Assembly: GCA_003249955.1 (NCBI GenBank)
Contig: QKHS01000079.1
Span: forward strand, 1 to 33,544
Length of the DNA: 33,544 nucleotides
Origin: Bacteroidales bacterium
GTDB lineage: Bacteria > Bacteroidota > Bacteroidia > Bacteroidales > ML635J-15
Direction of reading: 5' to 3'
Of this stretch, positions 24,833-33,544 are shown piece after piece; position 1 is the stretch's first letter; each line of letters begins with the position of its first letter. The notes beneath the pieces are model-generated. The model searched no databases. It saw nothing but the letters and a program-made list of their open reading frames with translations, and had not been told where the DNA came from. A program made the translations under genes and the position numbers.

Positions 24833-26302
24833 GTGAGCAGTCCATTAAAAAAATTAGCCGGTCAAACTGCTGTATATGGTCTCAGCAGTATGTTGGGGCG
24901 TTTACTCAATTACCTTTTAGTACCTCTTTACACAACTTTATTTGCAACCGGAGTTTACGGAATTGTAACCGAACTGTATGCATATGTTACTTTTCTTCTT
25001 ATTCTGCTTACTTACGGAATGGAAACCGGTTTTTTCAAATTTGCTCAGGATAAAAATATTTTCGATAAAGTATATTCTTCAATTTTAACCAGTATTGCCG
25101 TTACATCTGTTTCTTTTATTGTTTTACTGCTGATATTTTTAAAGCCGTTGGCAAATGTTATGCAGTACGGCGATCACCCAGAGTACATCCTTTGGATAGG
25201 TCTTATTGTTGCTATTGATGCTTTTATCTCAATTCCGTTTGCAAAGCTGAGATTACAAAACAAAGCATGGAAGTTTGCAGCATTAAAGTTAATAAACATT
25301 GGAGTTACCATAGGGCTAAATCTTTATTTTTTAGTCCTTTGCCCTAAGATTGCAGAAGCTAATCCCGGTTCTGTCTGGCTTTCTGTTTACTCTTCCGGAA
25401 TAGGAGTAGGTTATGTGTTTATTTCAAATCTTATTGCAAATATTCTTACGTTTGTAATGCTTATTCCCGAAATATTTAATGTCAGATTCAGTTTTGATAA
25501 AGCCCTTCTTAAGAAAATTATCATATATTCACTGCCATTGTTAATTGCCGGTTTTGCAGGGATGATTAATGAAACACTCGACAGAGTTTTACTCAAATAT
25601 CTGGTTCCTGACAATTTACATCCTATGGAACAACTGGGTATTTACGGGGCAAATTACAAGCTGGCAATTTTAATGACTTTGTTTATTCAGATGTTTCGTT
25701 ATGCAGCTGAACCTTTCTTTTTTAATAATAAAAACGAAAGCAATGCCCGCGAACTATATGCAAAGGCTACCAAATATTTTATTATCTGCGGACTTTTGAT
25801 TTTCCTTGGGGTAATGTTTTATATTGATTTTATCAAGTACTTTATTGACAAGAATTATCATGAGGGGCTGAAGGTAGTTCCTATATTGTTGCTTGCAAAT
25901 CTGTTCCTGGGAATTTTCTTTAATTTTTCGATCTGGTACAAGCTTAACGATATGACCAGGTACGGGGCATATCTGGCAATTTTCGGTGCGGTAATTACAA
26001 TTGTGCTGAATGTTGTGTTGGTTCCGCTGTGTGGATATGTAGGGTCTGCCTGGGCAACATTAGTGTGTTATTTCAGTATGATGGTTCTCTCGTTTTATTG
26101 GGGGCAGAAATATTATAAAGTTCCTTACGATTTGAAAAATGCCGGATTTTACTTTTTGTTAGCCCTGATACTTTATGTGACAAGTATTTTCTTAAGACCT
26201 GATAATCAGATATTTGTCTATGTGTTTAATACTATATTGCTTTTAGTATTTGTCAGTGTCTTTGTGTTTAAGGAAAAAGCATGGAAGTTGTTGAGGAGAT
26301 AG
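24833..26302 (+). CDS. Wzx-type polysaccharide/lipid flippase (MOP superfamily)
   Basis: 489 residues with about 14 hydrophobic segments, typical of Wzx/MATE-like (MOP) exporters. The opening SPLKKLAGQTAVYGLSSMLGRLLNYLLVPLYT (cited in parts: LAGQTAVYGLSS and LLNYLLVPLYT) is highly characteristic of Bacteroidota flippases near residues 5-35. It probably flips an undecaprenyl-linked glycan, lipid-linked oligosaccharide or similar across the inner membrane. A GTG at 24833 is used as start, since it gives the family's usual N terminus and no closer ATG does. It stands alone, with no neighbouring glycosyltransferases, though the nonulosonate genes lie 4 kb upstream. Confidence 0.88.
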   Translation: MSSPLKKLAGQTAVYGLSSMLGRLLNYLLVPLYTTLFATGVYGIVTELYAYVTFLLILLTYGMETGFFKFAQDKNIFDKVYSSILTSIAVTSVSFIVLLLIFLKPLANVMQYGDHPEYILWIGLIVAIDAFISIPFAKLRLQNKAWKFAALKLINIGVTIGLNLYFLVLCPKIAEANPGSVWLSVYSSGIGVGYVFISNLIANILTFVMLIPEIFNVRFSFDKALLKKIIIYSLPLLIAGFAGMINETLDRVLLKYLVPDNLHPMEQLGIYGANYKLAILMTLFIQMFRYAAEPFFFNNKNESNARELYAKATKYFIICGLLIFLGVMFYIDFIKYFIDKNYHEGLKVVPILLLANLFLGIFFNFSIWYKLNDMTRYGAYLAIFGAVITIVLNVVLVPLCGYVGSAWATLVCYFSMMVLSFYWGQKYYKVPYDLKNAGFYFLLALILYVTSIFLRPDNQIFVYVFNTILLLVFVSVFVFKEKAWKLLRR

Positions 26303-26510
26303 TCACGGTATCCAAAATCATAAAAATTTGTGAATATTTATTCGTTATTAAACGCTATATTTCTTATATTAGTGAAGAAGCAACGAAACAACATCATTTT
26401 CTGTCTAAGGTTAAATTTATATAAAAAACGTATTTATTGAAAAACAAACTTAATGTCGTAAAAAATCTCTTTAAAATTTATTTTCTGGATTTAAATTAAT
26501 TTATTTTACT

Positions 26511-26518
26511 TAGATTTG
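26511..26518 (+). promoter_or_regulatory. Candidate -7 element of the secreted protease gene
   Basis: TAGATTTG fits TAnnTTTG exactly. It would give a 5' leader of about 85 bases before the ATG at 26610. No matching -33 TTTG was seen at the usual spacing. Confidence 0.42.
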
Positions 26519-26526
26519 TTATTGAG

Positions 26527-26565
26527 ATGAAATTTTTTACTAAACCTTATAAGAATATTTTTTAG
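26527..26565 (+). CDS. Possible 12-codon leader peptide upstream of the protease gene
   Basis: ATG at 26527 to TAG at 26563-26565 would encode MKFFTKPYKNIF, inside the predicted leader of the protease gene. Short open frames arise easily in such DNA, so this is only a candidate regulatory leader. No attenuator stem follows clearly. Confidence 0.15.
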   Translation: MKFFTKPYKNIF

Positions 26566-26609
26566 ACGCATTGCAAATAATTAGCATTACATAAATAAAA
26601 CTCTTAAGT

Positions 26610-29600
26610 ATGAAAACCTTAAAATGTCTTTTCGTTGTATTGTTGCTTTCTGTTTTTGGGACTGAAGCATTCGCTCAACCTAGTTATGGTGGACAACCAA
26701 TTAGTTTCTCAAATAAGGGTATAAGTACTGAAATTGATCATGTTAAGATATCTCCACCTGATATGCAATTTGTTGTTAAAGATGCAGATGTTTTTGAAAA
26801 AAATGGTCAGATTTATAAGATAGCTGAAATGCTAAATACAGATCTGAATATGGAAAATTCCGGGACTTGGGATTATCTTGATGATGGCACTAAAATTTGG
26901 CGTTTGAAAATCTCAGTCGAAGGAGCAAAAGGATTGGCTTTATATTATAAAGAATTTTATTTGCCGGAACACACAAAGTTATTTCTGTACAATGAAAACC
27001 GAAAACAAGTAATAGGAGCGTTTGATTATAGGAATAATCCAACAATGTTTAAAGATTTTTCCACGGAGATTATTCAGGGCAAAACTGTTTATTTAGAACT
27101 TACCCAAAAGCCTGAAGCAACAGAGAATCCTAATATTCAGATTTTTCAGATAGCTTATGTTTATAGAGGAGTAGAACAATTGGTTGGAAGATATGAAAAT
27201 GAAAAGATAACTGGAGGAGTGGGCTCATCAGATGTATGTGAGGTAAATGTAAACTGTCCCGAAGGAGCAAATTGGCAGATGGAAAAGCGAGGCATAGCAG
27301 AAGTTTTTGTTGTTGAAGGAGCATCTGCTGGTTGGTGTTCCGGAACCTTAGTAAGCAATACTTCATTTGATGGCACACCTTATTTTTTGACAGCAGACCA
27401 TTGTGGTGGGGGAACTTGTACTGCTGACGATTTTGCTCAATGGCAGTTTTATTTCAATTATGAAGCTGCGGGCTGTGCTGATCCAAGTTCGGAACCATCT
27501 TACAGTACAATTACCGGAGCTGTTAAAAGAGCAAGAGGAGACATGGATAACGGATCTGATTATTTGCTGGTTGAATTAAATTGTACGGAAGAACAATTAA
27601 ATCTTTTTGGTGCGTATTATAATGGGTGGAATAGGGGAGTAACTCCAAGTTCAAGTGGAGTAATAATTCATCATCCTTCTGGAGATATAAAAAAAATATC
27701 AACTTACACATCCCCTGTAACAGAAGGTACGTATAATGCTTGTCCGGCAAATGTTCACTGGAAGGCTAAGTGGGTTCAAACTGTTACTAATTGGGGTGTT
27801 ACCGAAGGCGGTTCTTCCGGGGCTCCATTATTTGACAATAACAAATTGGTTGTTGGCACGCTTAGTGGCGGATCATCGTATTGTGGCGCTCTGGTTAATT
27901 CATCGTATGATTTGTTTGGAAAGTTTGATTACCATTGGATTTCAAATGGAGAAACAGCAGATTTACAGTTAAAACCGTGGTTAGATCCCATAAACTCGGG
28001 AAGTATTACCTGTCCTGGTTATTATGCTGGTAGTAGTACTATTGCTGTTCAAGGATCTGTTTATAATGATCTAAATCAAAATTGTTCGATTGATTCTTAC
28101 GAAAATGGAATAAGTGGTCAAACCTTATTGATAAATCCCGGAAATATTATTGTTCAGACAAATACATTTGGGGTTTATTCTCTTGATAGTCTTGATGAAG
28201 GCATTTATACTATTACAATTGATACAACCAATTTAAATTGGATTGTAACCTGTCCTGTCACTCAGAGTTTTGATGTATTGGATTCTGAGCTTGTTACATT
28301 TGCCCCTTCTTTTGGTATGAAATCTACAGAACCTTGTTCTGATCCTGATGTAAGTATTTATGCTCCAATTTTACGCAGATGTTTTGAGAATCAGACAGTA
28401 CATGTTCAGGCAATGAACAATGGTTTGGCTACAGGTGCTATTGAGGATGCATACACAAAGGTTCAGTTTCACGATTTGATTAGCCTACAGTCTTCTGACA
28501 GACCTTATACATTTTTAGGAGATAATACTTATCAATTCGATTTAGGTGATATTTTACCCGGACAAAATGTTTATTGGCGTATTTATATAAATGTTAGCTG
28601 TGATGCTGTTTTAGATCAAACACTTTGCATGCAGGCTGAACTATTCCCAATACAGGATTGTTCTCTTGACTCAGATCCTTCATTCCCGGGTGGGGCTACC
28701 GGAGATATCCCGCCATGTACAACCCCTTGGGATCATTCAAGTCTTAGCGTAGAAGGATGGTGTCAGAATGATTCGGTTTACTTTTCTGTAAGAAATACAG
28801 GCGAATTTGGAGAGGGAGATATGCAATGTCTTTCACCGGTCAGAATATACATTGATGGAGTTTTGGAAAGTGTACAATCTATACAATTAGATGGTGGACA
28901 AACAATGATTTATGGCTTTGAAGCAACAGGTCAAACCTGGAGACTTGAAGCCGACCAACATCCTTTGCACCCTGGGAATTCGTATCCTAATGCTGTGGTA
29001 GAGCTCTGTGGTGAAAATGGTAATTGGACTCCGGGATTGGTAGATGCGCAGTATCTGGATGATGCAGACCCGATTAAAGATATATACTGTGGTACAATTG
29101 TAGGTAGTTATGATCCAAACGATAAATCTGCTTCTCCTTTTGGAGTTGGTCCAGAAGGCTACGTGTCCCCAAATCAAAGTTTTCAATATTATATCCGATT
29201 TCAAAATACCGGAAATGATACAGCATTTACAGTAGTTATTCGTGACACTTTAGATTTGAATTTAAATATTTTCTCTGTCACTTCTGGTGTTTCAAGTCAT
29301 CCATATACATTCCAAATTGCAGGCTCTAGAGTTTTGGAGTGGAGATTTGACAATATATTACTTGTTGATAGTACAACCAATGAACCTGATAGCCATGGTT
29401 TTGTCTCATTTACCGTTAATCAAAATCCTGATCTTCCTTATGGAACACAAATTTTAAATAAAGCAGGGATTTACTTCGATTACAATGACCCGGTAATTAC
29501 AAATGAAGTTGTAAGAACTTTGTATGATTTTAATCCATTGCTTCTTGGAAATCAAACAGGAATCATCACACATGAAATGATGACTGTTTATCCGAATCCT

Positions 29601-29813
29601 TCTGCCTCAGTAATATTTATTGAATTTTCGGAGCTAAAAAATAATGCAGAGATTAAATTGATAAATATTCTAGGTGAGACTGTTTATTCTGATGATCTTA
29701 AAGCAGGAATTAATTATTATAAAATGTCAGTTGGGGCATTTTCAAGAGGACTTTATTTTATTGAATTATGTTCTGAAAGGCAAATTAGTAAAAGCAAACT
29801 AATAATCTATTAA
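26610..29813 (+). CDS. Secreted trypsin-like serine protease with T9SS type A sorting domain
   Basis: 1067 residues. Signal peptide 1-22 (ends TEAFAQ). A ~200-residue pro/N-terminal domain precedes an S1-type protease related to lysyl endopeptidases: H264 in LTADHCGG, D317 in SDYLLVELN and S403 in GGSSGAPLF form the expected triad. A Cys-rich loop pattern is also present. After ~470 come a SD-repeat-like/CnaB-like segment (GSVYNDLNQNCSIDSYENG), further Ig-like regions and a DUF7619-like domain that opens DPNDKSASPFGVG and includes YYIRFQNTGNDTA. The last ~85 residues (VYPNPSASVIFIEFSE, GLYFIELCSE) are a type A sorting signal. It probably acts at the cell surface or outside, degrading protein. 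Cleavage specificity (Lys or Arg) is inferred only from family resemblance. Confidence 0.9.
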   Translation: MKTLKCLFVVLLLSVFGTEAFAQPSYGGQPISFSNKGISTEIDHVKISPPDMQFVVKDADVFEKNGQIYKIAEMLNTDLNMENSGTWDYLDDGTKIWRLKISVEGAKGLALYYKEFYLPEHTKLFLYNENRKQVIGAFDYRNNPTMFKDFSTEIIQGKTVYLELTQKPEATENPNIQIFQIAYVYRGVEQLVGRYENEKITGGVGSSDVCEVNVNCPEGANWQMEKRGIAEVFVVEGASAGWCSGTLVSNTSFDGTPYFLTADHCGGGTCTADDFAQWQFYFNYEAAGCADPSSEPSYSTITGAVKRARGDMDNGSDYLLVELNCTEEQLNLFGAYYNGWNRGVTPSSSGVIIHHPSGDIKKISTYTSPVTEGTYNACPANVHWKAKWVQTVTNWGVTEGGSSGAPLFDNNKLVVGTLSGGSSYCGALVNSSYDLFGKFDYHWISNGETADLQLKPWLDPINSGSITCPGYYAGSSTIAVQGSVYNDLNQNCSIDSYENGISGQTLLINPGNIIVQTNTFGVYSLDSLDEGIYTITIDTTNLNWIVTCPVTQSFDVLDSELVTFAPSFGMKSTEPCSDPDVSIYAPILRRCFENQTVHVQAMNNGLATGAIEDAYTKVQFHDLISLQSSDRPYTFLGDNTYQFDLGDILPGQNVYWRIYINVSCDAVLDQTLCMQAELFPIQDCSLDSDPSFPGGATGDIPPCTTPWDHSSLSVEGWCQNDSVYFSVRNTGEFGEGDMQCLSPVRIYIDGVLESVQSIQLDGGQTMIYGFEATGQTWRLEADQHPLHPGNSYPNAVVELCGENGNWTPGLVDAQYLDDADPIKDIYCGTIVGSYDPNDKSASPFGVGPEGYVSPNQSFQYYIRFQNTGNDTAFTVVIRDTLDLNLNIFSVTSGVSSHPYTFQIAGSRVLEWRFDNILLVDSTTNEPDSHGFVSFTVNQNPDLPYGTQILNKAGIYFDYNDPVITNEVVRTLYDFNPLLLGNQTGIITHEMMTVYPNPSASVIFIEFSELKNNAEIKLINILGETVYSDDLKAGINYYKMSVGAFSRGLYFIELCSERQISKSKLIIY

Positions 29814-30178
29814 TCAATTTTGGATAGATTTTTATTAAATGCAATAATCGGTTTTTTAGAAGTCCTCATGCCATTTGTTTGGTAAAATTATTCATACTCA
29901 ACTCTTTTTCCCAGATACAGAAATATTATAAGTTTTTGGTAATTATTTAGCTTGAGTGAATTAATGGGTAGGCACTTCTCTTCAGCCTCCCGACCCCTCA
30001 AAAGACAATTTGCATAAGTACGAAAACAATTACAATTTTTGTTGAATTTGAAAAAACATATTAAAATAATAGTAATCAATATTTATTGAGTAAAAGTTTT
30101 TTTAACTGATTAGGTTTATAAATATTTGCTAATTTTATCCTTTATTTTAAACTATTATTAATCTTGTTTATTAAGTTT
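29814..30178 (+). other. Intergenic region (365 bp) with no gene recognised
   Basis: No protein or RNA gene is supported. It is AT-rich except for a patch at about 29970-30002 (GGTAGGCACTT to CGACCCCTC). A 63-codon minus-strand open frame (29888-30079) spans it but has no family resemblance. The 3' part presumably contains the promoter of the next gene; no exact TAnnTTTG was found. Confidence 0.6.
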
Positions 30179-33100
30179 ATGAAATTAAGGTTTGTTGCAG
30201 TGTTTGTAATTGCAGTTTTGGTCTCACAGAATATCAGTGCTCAGAAATGGTTGCAGAATTTACCCAAAGAAAAATCAAAGACGGAATACACATTATTCGA
30301 TTATCGCGATGCTTTTAATAATTACTGGGATGATTATAATGTAAAAGGAGGTTATTATTATGTGGACGGAGTTAAGCATAAAGCCAGAGGATGGAAACAA
30401 TTTTACAGATGGTACTGGGATATGGAAACAAAGATAGATCCGTCAACAGGACAATTCCCGGCTACAACTGCCGAAGAACAGTTTAATCTGTATTATGCCA
30501 AAAATCCGGCTTCGAAATCGTCAGGGGGGAACTGGATTCAGATGGGGCCAAACAGTTCATCCGGAGGATATGCAGGGATAGGTCGTCTTAATTGTGTCGC
30601 TTTTCATCCGTCTGACAACAGTACTTACTGGGTCGGAGCTCCGGCAGGCGGGCTTTGGGTTACAAAAAACGGAGGATCATCATGGGCATGTTTAACTGAT
30701 GACAATGAAGTGATGGGTGTCAGTGACATTATTATTGCTGCTGATTATGTAACATCTCATACAATTTATATTGCTACCGGCGATAAAGATGCCTGGGATA
30801 ACAATTGTCACGGTGTTTTAAAATCAACGGACGGCGGTGAAACATGGAATGCTACCGGACTTACCTATATGCCGTCAGATTACACTATGGTAAATCGTTT
30901 GCTGGCAGATCCGAACAACGTAAATATAATTATTGCGGCCACAACTGCTGGTGTTTATAAAACTACTGACGGAGGTGCAAACTGGTCTTTTCTTGCATCT
31001 CATGATTTTAAAGATATGGAGTATAAGCCAGGAAATTTTAACACATTATACGGTTCCAATACATCAGGAGGGGTTTTAGTCTCAACAAATGGTGGAGTAA
31101 GCTGGACCCAGACACTTGGCGTGGCGGACGGGCAGCGTACCGAGCTTGCAGTTTCGGCAAATCAGGCATCAATAGTATATGCTGTGGTTGCGAATAATGA
31201 TAGTGGTTTATATGGAGTTTATAAATCTACAAACAGCGGGACAAGCTTTTCTCAGGTTCTGGACGGCTCAACCCAAAACCTGCTTGGTTGGGAAGCCGCA
31301 GGTGATGATTCCGGAGGCCAGGCATGGTACGATTTGACAATAGCGGCATCGCCGGCTAATGCAAATACAGTTCTGGTAGGAGGTGTTAATACCTGGAAAT
31401 CGACAGACGGAGGATATTCATGGTCAATTGCCAATCACTGGTGGGGCGATGGTGTACAGGATGTACATGCAGATAAACATATGCTTAATTATCGTGCTAA
31501 CGGCGATTTGTTTGAATGTAATGACGGGGGCATTTATTTCTCGTCCAATAACGGTAGCTCATGGACAGATAAAACGAACGGGATCATTACCAGCCAGATG
31601 TATAAATTAAGTAATTCTGCAACTGATGAGGATATTTTTATCGCCGGATTACAGGATAACGGGACAAAATTATATTACTATGGAGACTGGTACGATGTTA
31701 AGGGTGGAGACGGCATGGAATGTCTTATAGATTATTCCAATTCTGACATTCAATATGGCACTTATGTGTGTGGACAGATTGACAGAACTACTGATATGTG
31801 GAGCGGAGATGTTACAGATATTTCTCCGGACGGAAATCCTGACGGAGCCTGGGTAACTCCTTATATTATAGATCCGGTTAACCCTCAGATTTTATATGTC
31901 GGATACTCTGATGTTTACAAAACTACAAACCGTGGCAATAGCTGGACTATGATTTCCAATGTAGCTTCGGATGATAAAATCAGGTCTATGGCTATTGCGC
32001 CGTCAAATACGCAAGTGCTTTATATAGCTGATAATACAACTATTTGGAAAACTACAAACGGAGGGACAACCTGGACAGATATAACAGGCTCCTTGCCGGT
32101 TTCTACAGCTTATATAGGATATATAGCCATAAAAAATAATGATCCCAATACAGTTTGGATAACCATGAGCGGATTTTCAACTCCCGGTGTTTATCAAACT
32201 GTAAACGGCGGAACAACCTGGACGAATATCTCAGGTGGATTACCAACAATTCCTGTAAATACAATAGTTCAGAATAAATTAAACACCGGTACAGTTGAAT
32301 TGTATTGCGGTACTGATTATGGTGTTTATTTTAAAAACGGGAGCAATAATTGGGTATTTTTTAACAATGGATTGCCAAAAGTTAAAGTCGGAGAACTTGA
32401 AATCTGGTACGGAAGCAGTTCTGCAACAAGTAAATTACGTGCAGCAACATATGGAAGGGGGCTTTGGGAAAGTGACCTGTACTCGTCATCTGAGCCTGTT
32501 GCAGGAACAGCTTCGGCAGTTTCTCCTGTTTGTAGTGGGAATACCTCAACATTGACTTTAACAGGTTCGTCAGGGAATATACAATGGGAGCAGTCTGCAA
32601 ACGGAACTTCGGGATGGACTAATGTTACCGGCGGTTCTGGAGCGAACAGCACAACATACACAACGGCAGCTTTAACCACATCTCTTTTTTTCAGAGCATC
32701 CTTGTCGCAAACAGGGTTTACAACTGTTTACAGCAACGTGGTTCAGGTTGTGGTAAATGCTCTGCCGGCAGCAGCAGAATCAATTTCAGGAAATTCTTCA
32801 GTATGTCGCGGACAAAGCATAGAATCATACACTGTGAATACTGTTTCCGGTGCAGACTCTTATGTATGGACATTATCTTCAGGCGCAACAGGAACCAGCA
32901 CAACTAACAGTATTTCTGTTACTTATGGTCCGGTAGCTCAATCAGGGAATATTACAGTCGCCGGTCATAATACTTGTGGAAACGGAGTTGTTTCATCACT
33001 GAATATTACTGTTAACTCAGCCCCTGAACTTTCATTTGTTGTGGTACCCGAAAGTTATGCAGGAGCTGCCGATGGTTCAATAACAATGACTATTGACGGA

Positions 33101-33493
33101 GGGACTGCGCCTTATTCAATAGACTGGATTGACGGTACTCACGGGTATTCAATCAGTAACTTAAGTGCAGGCGGTTATTCTGTAGAAGTAACTGATGACA
33201 ATGGTTGTACTGTGTCGGGATCTGTCGCGGTAACTGTAGCTACCGGAATAATTGCCAATAATAATATAGAAATTGAAATTTATCCGAATCCTGCAAAGGA
33301 TGTACTCAGATTTGATTGTGTTCCTGTAGGATCAAAAATACAGATTTTCGATTTAAAGGGCAGTTTGTTACAAACAGAGACAATGAAAAATAATAACGAA
33401 ATCAATGTTTCTGCTTTGTCTGCCGGAACATACATTGTTATAATTACGACTACATCAAAAGAAGCGGGAGCTAAGAAATTTGTGAAAGAATAA
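30179..33493 (+). CDS. Secreted Asp-box beta-propeller protein with Ig/SprB-like modules and T9SS type A sorting domain
   Basis: 1104 residues from the ATG at 30179 (a TTG at 30164 would add five residues before the signal peptide MKLRFVAVFVIAVLVSQNIS). About ten Asp-box-like motifs (STDGGETW, TTDGGANW, STNGGVSW, STDGGYSW, TTNGGTTW and others) spread over residues ~150-760 indicate a sortilin/VPS10- or Ycf48-like multi-blade propeller. Two Ig/PKD-like modules follow (~770-930), then one SprB-like repeat (GGTAPYSIDW, VEVTDDNGC), and a type A sorting tail (IEIYPNPAKDVLRFD to GTYIVIITT). Asp-boxes also occur in sialidases, but the RIP and arginine-triad residues are not seen, so a glycosidase role is not claimed. 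Likely a surface-bound or released binding protein. Confidence 0.88.
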   Translation: MKLRFVAVFVIAVLVSQNISAQKWLQNLPKEKSKTEYTLFDYRDAFNNYWDDYNVKGGYYYVDGVKHKARGWKQFYRWYWDMETKIDPSTGQFPATTAEEQFNLYYAKNPASKSSGGNWIQMGPNSSSGGYAGIGRLNCVAFHPSDNSTYWVGAPAGGLWVTKNGGSSWACLTDDNEVMGVSDIIIAADYVTSHTIYIATGDKDAWDNNCHGVLKSTDGGETWNATGLTYMPSDYTMVNRLLADPNNVNIIIAATTAGVYKTTDGGANWSFLASHDFKDMEYKPGNFNTLYGSNTSGGVLVSTNGGVSWTQTLGVADGQRTELAVSANQASIVYAVVANNDSGLYGVYKSTNSGTSFSQVLDGSTQNLLGWEAAGDDSGGQAWYDLTIAASPANANTVLVGGVNTWKSTDGGYSWSIANHWWGDGVQDVHADKHMLNYRANGDLFECNDGGIYFSSNNGSSWTDKTNGIITSQMYKLSNSATDEDIFIAGLQDNGTKLYYYGDWYDVKGGDGMECLIDYSNSDIQYGTYVCGQIDRTTDMWSGDVTDISPDGNPDGAWVTPYIIDPVNPQILYVGYSDVYKTTNRGNSWTMISNVASDDKIRSMAIAPSNTQVLYIADNTTIWKTTNGGTTWTDITGSLPVSTAYIGYIAIKNNDPNTVWITMSGFSTPGVYQTVNGGTTWTNISGGLPTIPVNTIVQNKLNTGTVELYCGTDYGVYFKNGSNNWVFFNNGLPKVKVGELEIWYGSSSATSKLRAATYGRGLWESDLYSSSEPVAGTASAVSPVCSGNTSTLTLTGSSGNIQWEQSANGTSGWTNVTGGSGANSTTYTTAALTTSLFFRASLSQTGFTTVYSNVVQVVVNALPAAAESISGNSSVCRGQSIESYTVNTVSGADSYVWTLSSGATGTSTTNSISVTYGPVAQSGNITVAGHNTCGNGVVSSLNITVNSAPELSFVVVPESYAGAADGSITMTIDGGTAPYSIDWIDGTHGYSISNLSAGGYSVEVTDDNGCTVSGSVAVTVATGIIANNNIEIEIYPNPAKDVLRFDCVPVGSKIQIFDLKGSLLQTETMKNNNEINVSALSAGTYIVIITTTSKEAGAKKFVKE

Positions 33494-33544
33494 GCGGATA
33501 ACAGACTATTCATATTTTCTTATTAACTCCCTGCATTTATGGAG

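Larger units (their letters stand above)
26303..26609 (+). other. AT-rich intergenic leader (307 bp)
   Basis: No gene or RNA gene is seen. The region holds the TAGATTTG -7 candidate (26511-26518), a 12-codon open frame (26527-26565) and otherwise very AT-rich DNA between the flippase and the protease genes. Confidence 0.6.

Noticed and set aside
29888-30079. 63-codon minus-strand frame between the protease and Asp-box genes
   Set aside because: Low-complexity N terminus, no recognisable family, and no promoter; kept only as part of the intergenic description.
32326-32679. 117-codon minus-strand frame and overlapping 72-codon frame in the Asp-box gene
   Set aside because: Both are antisense to strongly supported coding sequence (Asp-box propeller to Ig-like region) and show no domain.
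30179-33493. Asp-box protein as a sialidase matching the sialic-acid-like gene set
   Set aside because: Asp-boxes are structural and occur in many propellers; the arginine triad, RIP motif and nucleophilic Tyr/Glu pair were not found.

Overview
This is a Bacteroidota chromosome fragment, most likely class Bacteroidia or a close relative. It is AT-rich, has no clear Shine-Dalgarno sites, and has several promoters of the Bacteroidota TTTG/TAnnTTTG type. Four secreted proteins carry type IX secretion system (T9SS) C-terminal sorting domains: one type B and three type A. No tRNA, rRNA, CRISPR array, intact insertion sequence or phage gene was seen.

Layout. 1-7093 (+) is the 3' part of a giant surface protein whose reading frame is open through the left edge. 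It has an array of ~73-residue repeats (219 bp, nearly identical at the upstream end and progressively diverged downstream), then eight SprB-type repeats, then a gliding-motility-type (type B) sorting domain. A perfect 16-bp hairpin separates it from a convergent amidophosphoribosyltransferase-like gene (7169-9070, -). Next come an exported MsrB-MsrA fusion (9249-10184, +), a TolC-type outer membrane protein plus an HlyD/MacA-type adaptor with no pump gene (10335-13257, +), and a tight run of tsaB, a Bax-inhibitor-1/YccA membrane protein, a GNAT acetyltransferase and a threonine aldolase (13402-17041, +). A methyltransferase is convergent (17100-17822, -).

18004-20969 (+) is the most distinctive gene set: a GNGPSL-motif protein resembling the DUF115/MptE-like and GT42 sialyltransferase folds, a short NeuB-type nonulosonate synthase without a C-terminal SAF domain, and a CMP-nonulosonate cytidylyltransferase fused to a KdsC-like HAD phosphatase. 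The last two overlap by 4 bp. Together they suggest synthesis, dephosphorylation, CMP-activation and possibly transfer of a sialic-acid-like sugar, perhaps through a 9-phosphate (KDN/Neu5Ac-9-P) route.

The right part holds a secreted type A protein (20986-22395, -), proline dehydrogenase (22473-23603, -), a C-terminal remnant of a HipA-type toxin kinase (about 23666-23980, +), a predicted outer-membrane lipoprotein (-), a Wzx-like flippase (24833-26302, +), a secreted trypsin-like protease (26610-29813, +) and a secreted Asp-box propeller protein (30179-33493, +). The overall picture is a cell heavily invested in surface and secreted proteins and glycans, mixed with housekeeping genes.
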